Shown here piece after piece: positions 39,892-48,065 of a stretch of DNA of 64,000 nt (position 1 is the stretch's first letter; each line of letters starts with the position of its first letter). Below the pieces are notes generated by a model. That model saw only the letters and a list, made by a program, of their open reading frames with translations. It was not told the origin of the DNA and made no database searches. Both the position numbers and the translations under genes were made by a program. Source of the stretch: Alphaproteobacteria bacterium (GTDB lineage: Bacteria; Pseudomonadota; Alphaproteobacteria; CAAGCB01; CAG-977); the NCBI GenBank assembly GCA_900768875.1, contig CAAGEP010000004.1:109163-173162 (forward strand), written 5' to 3'.

Positions 39892-39957
39892 AGGGACTCG
39901 CCCTAGCAGTTCCTGCGCTTTCCGCTCCGCTTTGCTTCGCGTTTTTCGGCGGGAAAC
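39892..39957. repeat. 66-bp direct repeat, copy 1
   Basis: Identical over 66 bp to 40015-40080. It starts AGGGACTCGCCCTAGC and ends GGCGGGAAAC. A shorter echo of its first bases occurs at 39960-39968. Non-coding, just after hinT. Confidence 0.95.
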
Positions 39958-40006
39958 GGAGGGACTCGCTTGCTTCGTAAGCCTCACCTGCGGTTCGGCA
40001 ACAAAC

Positions 40007-40023
40007 AGGTCCAGAGGGACTCG
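40007..40023. repeat. 17-bp copy of the adjacent tRNA 3' end
   Basis: AGGTCCAGAGGGACTCG is identical to 40192-40208, the acceptor and T-arm end of the tRNA gene. Duplication of a tRNA 3' end is what integrative elements leave as att sites, but no integrase is nearby, so this may equally be repeat spread. Confidence 0.8.
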
Positions 40024-40080
40024 CCCTAGCAGTTCCTGCGCTTTCCGCTCCGCTTTGCTTCGCGTTTTTCGGCGGGAAAC
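40015..40080. repeat. 66-bp direct repeat, copy 2
   Basis: Exact second copy of 39892-39957, joined at its left end to the 17-bp tRNA-derived segment. It forms the left arm of the palindrome described at 40016-40135. Confidence 0.95.
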
Positions 40081-40135
40081 AGGCGTTTAAGCCTGTTTCC
40101 TGTTTCGCCGAAAACCCTCTTAGGGTTCGAGTCCC
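40016..40135. repeat. Imperfect palindrome built on repeat copy 2
   Basis: Outer arms GGGACTCG-CCCTA (40016-40028) and TAGGG-TT-CGAGTCCC (40121-40135) pair. Inner arms 40066-40084 and 40091-40114 (TTTTCGGCGGGAAACAGGC against its near-complement) pair around GTTTAA. The right arm contains a T-arm-like GGGTTCGAGTCCC. Together the two repeats and the palindrome fill most of the 305-bp gap between hinT and the tRNA. Confidence 0.75.
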
Positions 40136-40148
40136 GCTTTGGAAAAAT

Positions 40149-40191
40149 ACCAAATAAAAAAGGGATGCTTTGCATCCCTTTTTTATTTGGT
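40149..40191 (-). terminator. Perfect 20-bp palindrome, tRNA terminator
   Basis: Arms 40149-40168 and 40172-40191 are fully complementary around TTT, with A and T runs giving an intrinsic terminator in both directions. The right arm includes the CCA end of the tRNA gene. Confidence 0.88.
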
Positions 40192-40264
40192 AGGTCCAGA
40201 GGGACTCGAACCCCCGACCAAGGCGTTATGAGCGCCCAGCTCTAACCAACTGAGCTATGGACCC
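40188..40264 (-). tRNA. tRNA with CAU anticodon (tRNA-Ile2 or elongator tRNA-Met)
   Basis: Full cloverleaf on the minus strand: acceptor GGGTCCA with TGGACCT, D arm GCTC...GAGC, anticodon stem GGGCG with CGCCT around loop CTCATAA, T arm with TTCGAGT, and an encoded CCA. The CAU anticodon means either elongator Met or the lysidine-modified Ile2. The anticodon-arm/variable sequence 'CTTGGTC' resembles E. coli tRNA-Ile2, which I favour. It lacks initiator features. Confidence 0.93.
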
Positions 40265-40271
40265 GTTTGTT

Positions 40272-40299
40272 AAGATACCAATCTTTTTGATTTTTTCAA
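40272..40299 (-). promoter_or_regulatory. Probable tRNA promoter
   Basis: On the minus strand TTGAAA (40299-40294), 16 bp, TATCTT (40277-40272), 7 bp before the mature 5' end. Confidence 0.5.
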
Positions 40300-40304
40300 T
40301 AAAA

Positions 40305-40330
40305 AAAACCCGCTTTTTTCAAAACGGGCT
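40305..40330 (-). terminator. Ferredoxin gene terminator
   Basis: Read on the minus strand, CCCG(TTTT) pairs with (AAAA)CGGG and is followed by a run of eight T. It lies 20 bp after the ferredoxin stop. Confidence 0.7.
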
Positions 40331-40349
40331 TTTAAAGCGTCAAAACGGC

Positions 40350-40568
40350 TTATTTCGCGTTTTCAGCGTTGAATTTAATCCATTTTTCATCCGCTTCGTC
40401 TTCCGTGGTGATAGCACCCTGCGGGCATTCGGAAATGCAAACGCCACATTCAATGCAGGTGTCGGGGTTGACAACGCACTGCGTATCCGCTTCGGAAATC
40501 GCGCCGACGGGGCAAACGTCGATGCAGGTCAAGCATTTTACGCACGAATCATTAATAACAGACGCCAT
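40350..40568 (-). CDS. 2[4Fe-4S] ferredoxin
   Basis: A 72-residue electron carrier. Two complete cluster motifs: 'CVKCLTCIDVCPVGAI' and 'CIECGVCISECPQGAI' (CX2CX2CX3CP). The acidic C-terminal tail ('TEDEADEKWIKF') is typical of clostridial-type and alphaproteobacterial low-potential ferredoxins. It is a plausible redox partner for hydrogenase or other anaerobic enzymes. Confidence 0.95.
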   Translation of the reverse strand: MASVINDSCVKCLTCIDVCPVGAISEADTQCVVNPDTCIECGVCISECPQGAITTEDEADEKWIKFNAENAK

Positions 40569-40665
40569 TTCAAATCTCCTAAAATTGGTTACAGGCTCAA
40601 CATAAATATAGCGGGTTGCGCGCCGTTTTCAAGAACTTTCGGCCTTATCGGAAAAAGTTTTTGAA

Positions 40666-41520
40666 TCAGCCGCCGCTGCTTTCTTCCAACGCTTTGCAAT
40701 CGCTGATGATGCCCGTTCCTTCGGGAATATTGGCCTGATGTTCCAGCCCCTGCATCAAAGACAGCGCAACCAGATAACGCGTCGTTTTGGCTTTGTCCCC
40801 CAAAACCAGAGTCGAATCCGAATTGGAGCGCGGCGCATTGCAAACCAGATAATCGGGCAGATATGCCGCCGTCGCGGGAGAATAGCCGCTGGCCAAAATG
40901 TAATAATGCGCTCCCAGCGGTTGGTGATAAGTGTCCGTCGTTTTTTCCAAAGGCGCCTCGGCCTTTTCAATCATGCCGACATAGCGGGAATTGACGGACG
41001 CTTTGGCGACCGCGCGCAAAGCCAGCATTTTGTCCGCGCCGTCATAGCGCGGCGGAATTGCGCGAAACGTCATCACATAGCGCACTGCCGTCGGATCGTT
41101 GCAGGTCAGCCCGTTGGTCTGTCCCTGACTGCCGTCGACGCACATCAGATAGGTGCGGGTGTTGTTTTGCGGTTTGAACCCGATCGGCAGGTATTTCGTG
41201 ATGTACGGCAAAATGACATTGCTGTCGTCCCCGCCTTTGGTGATTTGCGCATTTTCGACGGTTGCCAGAGGCACGATACCGTCAACATGTCGGTCAAAGT
41301 ATTCCGCCACGGGGTTCGCATCGCCGTTCAAAGATTTGGCGTACCCGTCCTTGATGGCGTCTTCATACCCGTATACGGCGGCGTTGTGATATTGAAACAG
41401 ATTCAAAGACAACGCTTCGTACACGGGTTCGACATAGAATTCCTCGTCTTTCGTTTTGTCCGACAGGTTTCCGAACATGACGATGCCCATCAGCGATGCC
41501 AGAACAACCCAGAAAAACAT
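40666..41520 (-). CDS. Exported or anchored protein of the pilus-like locus
   Basis: A 284-residue protein with an N-terminal hydrophobic segment ('MFFWVVLASLMGIVMFGNL') and an otherwise soluble extracytoplasmic domain with four Cys, two of them in 'YLMCVDGS' and 'GLTCNDPTAV'. It has no type IV prepilin cleavage motif. It lies 15 bp after the giant prepilin gene on the same strand, so a minor-pilus or assembly role is inferred. I recognise no family. Confidence 0.7.
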   Translation of the reverse strand: MFFWVVLASLMGIVMFGNLSDKTKDEEFYVEPVYEALSLNLFQYHNAAVYGYEDAIKDGYAKSLNGDANPVAEYFDRHVDGIVPLATVENAQITKGGDDSNVILPYITKYLPIGFKPQNNTRTYLMCVDGSQGQTNGLTCNDPTAVRYVMTFRAIPPRYDGADKMLALRAVAKASVNSRYVGMIEKAEAPLEKTTDTYHQPLGAHYYILASGYSPATAAYLPDYLVCNAPRSNSDSTLVLGDKAKTTRYLVALSLMQGLEHQANIPEGTGIISDCKALEESSGG

Positions 41521-41535
41521 GGCAAATTCTCCTTT

Positions 41536-44500
41536 TTAAATGTCGTTGACGGAGTTCATCGGCGTGATGACATTGCCGCCGCTGGACTGAATGACCTTCA
41601 TGTTCGGCATGTTAAACCGTTTGGGGTTGAAGTAGCAGTACGTCTGCGCGTACGCTTTCATCATGCCGACTTGAATGTTTGCGCCATAGTTCCACATCCA
41701 GTATGCGTCGGTTGCCGCTTCGTTCAAAAAGCCCCAGCCGACCGTTCCCATGGCGACCCCCCAGCCTTGCAAATTTCCGGAGGCATCGGTAACATCTTTA
41801 ATGGCAACGCCGACGGATGTCGCGGGCTGGAACACGCCGCCGATGGACGGATGTCCCTGATTCCACGAAATGTACGCCAGATATTCGCCCGTGTCATTGG
41901 ACTGAATGGGGACGTAGGTGTTGACATAGCTGACTTTGCCGACATCGAACTGAGACGGCGTTACCGTCATCGCCGCCACATAGCCGTCGGGACAAACGCC
42001 TTCATCCCACGCCGCCATGGTTTCAGCAGCGCCGCCGCCAAGGCCGGAAGTGGACGCCTGCCGCCCCGGAGCGGGAACAACCCCCATAAACGGATGAGCC
42101 AAACAGTTGGAATCCGTACATTCGACATAAGCGCTGTTATACAGGTTAATGCTATAAGCTTCCGCTGTTGATGTGACATTCCCGCCGCTGGTCGGAATAT
42201 CGTCCGCGGGATAATACAGAATATGGTCGCTGCCGGCCTTGTCCTTGACAAAGATTCTGGGCAGGGAATAAGTGCAACAGGCATACCCCTGCGCCAGCTG
42301 GGCATCCGAAATGCTTGTGCACGACGAAGCGCACGGCCACGGCCCTCTGGCATAGGTATTGCTCAGTTCGTAAATGCCTTTCAGAATATAGTTCGGCAAA
42401 GCTTCGCTGAGCCGCGCACCGCCGCGGGACGTGATTTTGATGTCGTTCATCACGGACACAAACGCGGGATCGACACGGAATCGGTTCAACGTCGGATCCT
42501 GATTGTGGACATTGTAAGTTTTCGCCCCGCCAACACCGGCATCCGTCGCGACCTTGTCAAAAGTGGTCGCCGTAACGGACGTTATGCCGTTGCCATCCAT
42601 CACGCCGGACGTGTTGAACGATACCGCTCCTCTTTTGACAACGGGTTGCACTGCGTTGCCGTCATTGTTGATGATATAATCCGGCTGGAACGCGGTCGCG
42701 GAAATCAAACCCGTGTCGCCGCGCAATTCAATGGCGGGATTGTCGCGCCCCTTGTTGGACAGAGTGATAACGCCGCCGTTTGAGGTCGCTTTGATAACGA
42801 CGTCCTCTTTGTTGGAAGAAGAGATCATCCCCGGTTTTTTGCCGTCAGATTTGTGCATCGTAATGCCGCCGTCCTGCAACAGCACGGACGCGACGCCGCT
42901 GGCACCGACCGACAAAACATGGTTATTCGCCGTGTTGATGTACAAACCGCCGACGACTTCGGCATATGAACCGTTATGCGCCGTGCCGCCGTTCACGATG
43001 GTTCCTTTGTCATCCGCCACCGTGTTGCGGACAATCAGATGATTGTCCCCGCTGCCGATTTTGGCGGATTCGTTGCCCAGAATGGAAATGGTTTGATCGC
43101 TTTCCAACTTCATTTCCGTTCCCGTGTGAAGCGTCATGGTTTTATCGGAGCTGATTTCGATTTTTTCCGGCGAAGTCATATTGACACCCGTCGCGCCGCT
43201 CATATTCAGCAATCTGGCGGCGGCGATTTTGATTGCGTCGTCGGAATTCAGTTCCATACCGCCCGTTCCCGCTTCAACGGTAACGGCGGGACCGCTCATG
43301 GTTGCCTCATCGGCTGTCAAAGACACCTCCGCTGCGGGATCGGTTGCTTCACCCGACGAATAAGCCTCCATGGAAATCGTGCCGTCCTCGGCGACAAAGC
43401 GCAATCTGTTGTCGGAGGTTTTCATTTCGGCCTTTGTATTGGCTTCGGCGACAAAATCGTCATCGGCTTTGGCGTTAATGTTTTTCGATGCGGCAATTTG
43501 GATGCTGCCGTCCTCCGTTTTCGTCGCGTCGTCCGTCAGTTTGTTCGCCGTAATGGTAACGCTTTTTTCAACCTGCATGTTGGCTTTGTCCGTTCCCAAC
43601 GCGATTCGCGCCAAAGTGTCACCCGAACCGTCGGCCTGATTGTCGGCGGCGGCACCGTTCTTTTTACGGACAATCAGCCGTCCCGCGATAACTTCCAATC
43701 CGCCCGCGTTGTTGATGCGGTTGCACTTTCCGTCACCCGATTCGCTTTCGCACGCGCCGTTGCCGCCCATGTCCAAATCCGTAAACATCGAATTCGCGTC
43801 GGGCAGACCGTTGACTTTTTTGCGGTACAAATAATCCGCCGACAACCCCGACGAAAACACCGTCGACAGCGCGACTCGGCCGCCTGACGTTGTGCTGATG
43901 CCCGAAACGTATTTGGTAACGTCGTCAACTTCCCACATGCCCTGCGCGCCCAGAACCTTTTTCATCGCGTCCGTGGCACCACCGCTACCCGCAACGGCGG
44001 TAACGACATCCGACGTCCGCATATAGCCGCCGTCCGCCCCCAACATCGACGCGACCCGCGCCGCGCGTTTGTCGGGAATTTCCGTATCGCTTTTGCTGAC
44101 AATCATCCCCACAATTTTATAGCGTGTACATTTGCACGACGCCGACAAAGTTGCGCATGTCGCCCCTTTGTTGTCCTGTTTTTCCGTGCAGAATCCGCGA
44201 ACACCGATGTCGAATCCGGTAGCCAGCTTGTTTCCGCGGATTTCCCCGCTGTCGATGTAGGAAGCGGGCAGATACGGCGCCAGTTTGGCGGCTGTAATAT
44301 TATGTTGAAACTCCTCTGAAGTGGGCGGATTGGGAACCAAATTCGCATAGTCCGCTTGGATATAGTTTTCCAAAGCGTCCTTGATTGTTTTCATTTGCCC
44401 CGCGACGGCGACATCCTCCATTTCCGTGGTGCGTTCCGCCGTTTGCCGCACTATCATCGGGGAAACCATGGTCATCAACCCCAACAGGGCGATGGCCTCC

Positions 44501-44547
44501 ACCATCAATGCGCCGCGCTGACTGCTTGATTTATCGAATATTGTCAT
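41536..44547 (-). CDS. Giant type IV prepilin-like protein with tail-fibre-like region
   Basis: A 1,003-residue protein. The start is ATG 44547 (GGAGG 8 nt upstream); 44595 is possible but has weaker support. The N-terminus 'QRGALMVEAIALLGLM' is a textbook type III signal: cleavage after Gly12, Glu at +5 and a hydrophobic helix. Residues about 20-300 look like a PilV/shufflon-type stalk ('VAGQMKTIKDALENYI'). A long Thr/Ser/Asp-rich region of short repeated strands ('EKIEISSDKTMTLHTGTEMK') follows, resembling beta-helical phage tail fibres. The C-terminal 250 residues are Trp/Tyr/Cys-rich and adhesin-like. Likely a tip adhesin of a type IVb or thin pilus. No recombinase is nearby. Confidence 0.8.
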   Translation of the reverse strand: MTIFDKSSSQRGALMVEAIALLGLMTMVSPMIVRQTAERTTEMEDVAVAGQMKTIKDALENYIQADYANLVPNPPTSEEFQHNITAAKLAPYLPASYIDSGEIRGNKLATGFDIGVRGFCTEKQDNKGATCATLSASCKCTRYKIVGMIVSKSDTEIPDKRAARVASMLGADGGYMRTSDVVTAVAGSGGATDAMKKVLGAQGMWEVDDVTKYVSGISTTSGGRVALSTVFSSGLSADYLYRKKVNGLPDANSMFTDLDMGGNGACESESGDGKCNRINNAGGLEVIAGRLIVRKKNGAAADNQADGSGDTLARIALGTDKANMQVEKSVTITANKLTDDATKTEDGSIQIAASKNINAKADDDFVAEANTKAEMKTSDNRLRFVAEDGTISMEAYSSGEATDPAAEVSLTADEATMSGPAVTVEAGTGGMELNSDDAIKIAAARLLNMSGATGVNMTSPEKIEISSDKTMTLHTGTEMKLESDQTISILGNESAKIGSGDNHLIVRNTVADDKGTIVNGGTAHNGSYAEVVGGLYINTANNHVLSVGASGVASVLLQDGGITMHKSDGKKPGMISSSNKEDVVIKATSNGGVITLSNKGRDNPAIELRGDTGLISATAFQPDYIINNDGNAVQPVVKRGAVSFNTSGVMDGNGITSVTATTFDKVATDAGVGGAKTYNVHNQDPTLNRFRVDPAFVSVMNDIKITSRGGARLSEALPNYILKGIYELSNTYARGPWPCASSCTSISDAQLAQGYACCTYSLPRIFVKDKAGSDHILYYPADDIPTSGGNVTSTAEAYSINLYNSAYVECTDSNCLAHPFMGVVPAPGRQASTSGLGGGAAETMAAWDEGVCPDGYVAAMTVTPSQFDVGKVSYVNTYVPIQSNDTGEYLAYISWNQGHPSIGGVFQPATSVGVAIKDVTDASGNLQGWGVAMGTVGWGFLNEAATDAYWMWNYGANIQVGMMKAYAQTYCYFNPKRFNMPNMKVIQSSGGNVITPMNSVNDI

Positions 44548-44706
44548 GACTGTGTCCTCCGAATCGCGGGTAACCTTTTTTACTGTTTTCATCATAGCGG
44601 CGAGTCAAAGAAGATTGCAACGGAAAAATACTATATCTGACGGCATAACACCAGCATTTCCGCGGTGTTCAGCCCACATTTACGCCTAAAGGCATATAGA
44701 CGTTTT

Positions 44707-45195
44707 TCACCGTTTCGCGTTTGCGCGGACGGCTTCGACAAAAGGCATAAATTCGTCAATCACCCGTTCATACACCGCGCGTTTAAATTCGACAATCATC
44801 CCTGCGACCCGTTCGACGGGTGTCCACGCCCATTCGCAAAACTCGGCGTGATTCTGATGAATGTCGATTTCGGATTCGTCGCCCGTAAATTCAAATAAAA
44901 ACCATTTTTGGGTTTGTCCCGCGAACTTTTTTTTCTTTTCGCTGACGAACGTTACATCAGCCGGAAAATCGTAAGCGTACCAATGCCTGCTTTCGGCAAT
45001 CAAAGAAACGGACGTGATTCCCGTTTCCTCCTTTAATTCGCGCAAAGCGGCGGTATACGGATCTTCGCCGGCATCGATTCCGCCCTGCGGCATTTGCCAA
45101 CCTTTTTTGCGGGTGTCGACGCGGTGCGCCGTAAACACGTCACCTGCATGATTCAAAACCATCAATCCGACGTTCGGACGGTATTCTTTTTTCAT
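44707..45195 (-). CDS. rppH: RNA pyrophosphohydrolase
   Basis: A 162-residue Nudix enzyme that removes pyrophosphate from mRNA 5' ends to trigger decay. The Nudix box reads 'GGIDAGEDPYTAALRELKEE'. 'YRPNVGLMVLN' and 'GWQMPQGG' are typical of RppH. It overlaps the upstream deacetylase-like gene by ATGA, a conserved alphaproteobacterial pairing. Confidence 0.93.
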   Translation of the reverse strand: MKKEYRPNVGLMVLNHAGDVFTAHRVDTRKKGWQMPQGGIDAGEDPYTAALRELKEETGITSVSLIAESRHWYAYDFPADVTFVSEKKKKFAGQTQKWFLFEFTGDESEIDIHQNHAEFCEWAWTPVERVAGMIVEFKRAVYERVIDEFMPFVEAVRANAKR

Positions 45196-46739
45196 TTTTT
45201 GACCTCTGCAGTTTGTCGGGCATAATAGGAAACCGGTACGAAAACCACTTTCGGTTCGGGATTTTCCTCGGTCGGCGTCAACGATTTGATGAATTCAAGC
45301 AACGCCACCATTGTAACGGGATACGCTTCGATTCTGACAAAGACGCGTCCGTTCTTTTGCGCTTGTTTCAACACTTTTTCCAATCGCGATTTGATTGCCG
45401 CGCGATACAAATCATCCGCAATGTACACATCGGGGCGTACCGTTTTTTCAAAAGCGGGCATATCCGCTTCGTCCGATCCGGCAATCATTATCAAGCCGCG
45501 CGAAGCGATTTCCTCGGCAAACTTTTTCATTTCCGCCGCGGCGTAATACGAAAAGTTTTGGTTTCTTTGCGCCGCCAACCCGACAAAAGCCGCGTTTGTC
45601 CCCAAAATTTTGCGCAAACGCTTGTGGTTTTCATGTTCGGGCAATCCGACGACCAACCCCAAAGGACCGGGATCCGTTTCGGGAAAAGTGCCGTGTTGCA
45701 TCGGCAGGTCCAACAACGTTTCATGTCCCGCTTTGCGCGCGTTTTCAATCGATTCCTTTAAATACGGCGCATACGGCGAAAATGACATGGATACGAACGC
45801 GGGCATTGACGCAATAGCCGATTCCGTTACGTTTTTACGCCGCCCCAATCCCGACAAAAGCACGGAAATATACGGAACGGCAGGCTTTTCGGCGACGCTT
45901 GCGGCATACGCTTTGGCCGGCGACAGCCCGTTTTCGGCTTTGACGGGCAATCCGTCCCTGCGCAAATTGCTCAAAGGCTGAATCACCTGCAACGGCAGAG
46001 CACCCTTTACGTCCTTTTGCTTAATCAGTCCGAAATTCGGCAAAGATTCGACCAGCGTCGTATGCACCAGTTCCGGCAAAGGCAGCCGTTCGCCGTTTTC
46101 ATGCAGATAAAAACCCGCAGACGGCTTTGTCAGCGCGTTTTTCAAATCGCTTTTTTTAATCAGCGTGGGAATCGTGTACTTCGCTTTTTTCTTCGGCGGT
46201 TCGGCGGCAACGGGTGCATACGCCGAAAATTCGTCTTTGGCCGACTGTTCATGTTCCTGCGCCGCCGCGGAAACCTCTTTTTGCCGCCGTTCGGCGTCGC
46301 GTTCCTGCGCCAAAGCCGCGATTTCGGCGATTTTTCGTTCCGCCGCTTCGGCCTGTTCGCGATGCAAATCCGCCACTTCGGCGTTTTCGGGCATCGGCGC
46401 GGGTTTGTCTGAGGGCGATTCAACCTTTTGCTTCAGCGATTCGGCGGCCGCGTCGACGGATTTTTTATGTGCCTCGATCTGCTGAATCAGTTCGGCCGTT
46501 TCAGCCGGAGTTTCAACCGGTTCCGCCGTTTTTTGTTCGGGCGGCTGAGGATTGACCAATTCCGTTGTTTTCACCCGTTCCAAATCGAAAGACACCGCCG
46601 GCGCGGGCGAATTGAAAAACGACCAATACACCCCCGCCGCCGCAACCGAAAACGACAGGACGGCCAACACCGCCACCGCGTAAAAAGCTTTGCGCGCGTC
46701 GGATTGTTTTTTTTCGATTGCAAAAGCGGACGGAGTCAT
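45192..46739 (-). CDS. Divergent polysaccharide deacetylase (YibQ-type)
   Basis: A 515-residue protein: a membrane anchor (about 20-45), a long Ala/Glu/Pro-rich coiled linker (about 70-190), then the divergent polysaccharide deacetylase domain (about 290-505) with 'PYISVLLSGLGRRKNVTESA', 'LDLPMQH' and 'GLIMIAGSDEAD'. The start is ATG 46739; a TTG one codon earlier is less likely. Family members act in the periplasm, but the activity is not well established. It lies between ctpA and rppH as in many alphaproteobacteria. Confidence 0.88.
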   Translation of the reverse strand: MTPSAFAIEKKQSDARKAFYAVAVLAVLSFSVAAAGVYWSFFNSPAPAVSFDLERVKTTELVNPQPPEQKTAEPVETPAETAELIQQIEAHKKSVDAAAESLKQKVESPSDKPAPMPENAEVADLHREQAEAAERKIAEIAALAQERDAERRQKEVSAAAQEHEQSAKDEFSAYAPVAAEPPKKKAKYTIPTLIKKSDLKNALTKPSAGFYLHENGERLPLPELVHTTLVESLPNFGLIKQKDVKGALPLQVIQPLSNLRRDGLPVKAENGLSPAKAYAASVAEKPAVPYISVLLSGLGRRKNVTESAIASMPAFVSMSFSPYAPYLKESIENARKAGHETLLDLPMQHGTFPETDPGPLGLVVGLPEHENHKRLRKILGTNAAFVGLAAQRNQNFSYYAAAEMKKFAEEIASRGLIMIAGSDEADMPAFEKTVRPDVYIADDLYRAAIKSRLEKVLKQAQKNGRVFVRIEAYPVTMVALLEFIKSLTPTEENPEPKVVFVPVSYYARQTAEVKK

Positions 46740-46748
46740 CAAACTTCC

Positions 46749-48062
46749 CTATTTGTTGCGATAAATACCCATCGCCTTGACAATATCCATGGCGCGGTCA
46801 AGCTGATAATCCTCGGCTTTCTTTTCTTCGGCGGGTTTTTCGTCGAACGGATCGGGTTCTTTGGCCTTTTTGGATTTTTTGCCTTTCGGTTCGTCCTGTT
46901 TTGACAAAGCGTTGGGCAAAGCGGCTTCCGTAAATTCGTCGTAACGCGCCGCTTTGTATTCAACATGCGCGACGGGAATCTGAATGTCGGGTTCGATGCC
47001 TTTGGCCTGGATGGAGCGTCCCGAAGGAGTGTAATAACGCGCCGTCGTCAAACGAATCGCCCCGAAGCCCGTTACGGGAATGACCGTCTGCACCGACCCT
47101 TTGCCGAACGAACGCATCCCGACGACGACCGCGCGTTTGTGATCCTGCAAAGCCCCCGCGACGATTTCCGCCGCCGAAGCCGACCCTTCGTTAATTAAAA
47201 CGACAATCGGCATGCCTTTGGTCGCATCGCCCTTGGTCGCGTCGTAACGCTGCATTTCCTCGGCGCGGCGGGGACGCGTCGAAACGATTTCGCCGGAATC
47301 CAAAAACAAATCCGCGACCGACACGGCCTGATCCAACAATCCGCCGGGGTTGTTGCGCAAATCAATGACGTATCCCGACAAATCGTTCGGGTGGTCTTTT
47401 TGAATTTTGGCAATCGCCTTTTTCACATCGTCCGTCGTCGAATCGGAAAACGAGGAAATGCGAATATAGCCGACGGAGCCTTTGTCTTCAGATTTCACGG
47501 AACGGATTTTAATCGCGTCACGGGTCAAAGTGGCGTCAAACGCAGGCTTGTCCTTGCGCCGAACGGTCAGTTTGACTTTGGAATTCAAAGGACCGCGCAT
47601 TTTTTCGACCGCTTGGTTCAGCGTCAACCCCAGAACCGTCGTGCCGTCAATATGCGTGATAAAATCACCCGCTTGAATTCCCGCTTTGGACGCCGGCGTG
47701 TCGTCAATCGGGGAAATCACTTTCACCCAACCGTTTTCCATAGTGACTTCAATGCCCAAACCGCCGAATTCGCCTTTGGTCTGTTCGCGCATTTCCTTGA
47801 ACGTTTCGATGTCCAGATACGACGAATGCGGATCAAGCGACGACAGCATACCGTTGATGGCATATTCAATCAGTTTGTCCGCGGGGACTTCTTCGACGTA
47901 ATCGGTACGCGCGCGTTTGAACGTTTCGCTGAACACGTTCAAATACTTGTAGACCGAATCGTTGGAAACCTCCTTTTTTTCGGGTTCCGCCGCCTTTTCT
48001 TTGGCGAAAGCGGGCGTTGCCAACAATGACAAAGCCAAAAAAGCCGCTGTGAAACGTTTCAT
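46749..48062 (-). CDS. ctpA: Carboxyl-terminal processing protease (S41)
   Basis: A 437-residue periplasmic serine protease. Signal peptide (MKRFTAAFLALSLLATPAFA), PDZ domain (about 95-180; 'GGLGIEVTMENGWVKVISP'), and S41 core with catalytic Ser in 'NEGSASAAEIVAGAL' and Lys in 'MRSFGKGSVQTV'. It trims envelope proteins and peptidoglycan hydrolases. Its neighbour is the EnvC-like amidase activator, a common functional link in cell separation. Coding continues after 3 bp from envC. Confidence 0.95.
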   Translation of the reverse strand: MKRFTAAFLALSLLATPAFAKEKAAEPEKKEVSNDSVYKYLNVFSETFKRARTDYVEEVPADKLIEYAINGMLSSLDPHSSYLDIETFKEMREQTKGEFGGLGIEVTMENGWVKVISPIDDTPASKAGIQAGDFITHIDGTTVLGLTLNQAVEKMRGPLNSKVKLTVRRKDKPAFDATLTRDAIKIRSVKSEDKGSVGYIRISSFSDSTTDDVKKAIAKIQKDHPNDLSGYVIDLRNNPGGLLDQAVSVADLFLDSGEIVSTRPRRAEEMQRYDATKGDATKGMPIVVLINEGSASAAEIVAGALQDHKRAVVVGMRSFGKGSVQTVIPVTGFGAIRLTTARYYTPSGRSIQAKGIEPDIQIPVAHVEYKAARYDEFTEAALPNALSKQDEPKGKKSKKAKEPDPFDEKPAEEKKAEDYQLDRAMDIVKAMGIYRNK

Positions 48063-48065
48063 GTT

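Noticed and set aside
44548..44706. Gene or terminator between the giant prepilin gene and rppH
   Set aside because: No open frame with a ribosome site and no strong hairpin with a T run; only a short GCCTAAAGGC palindrome.
45895..46741. Several open frames opposite the deacetylase linker
   Set aside because: Low-complexity Ala/Glu-rich coding sequence produces open antisense frames; none has coding character.
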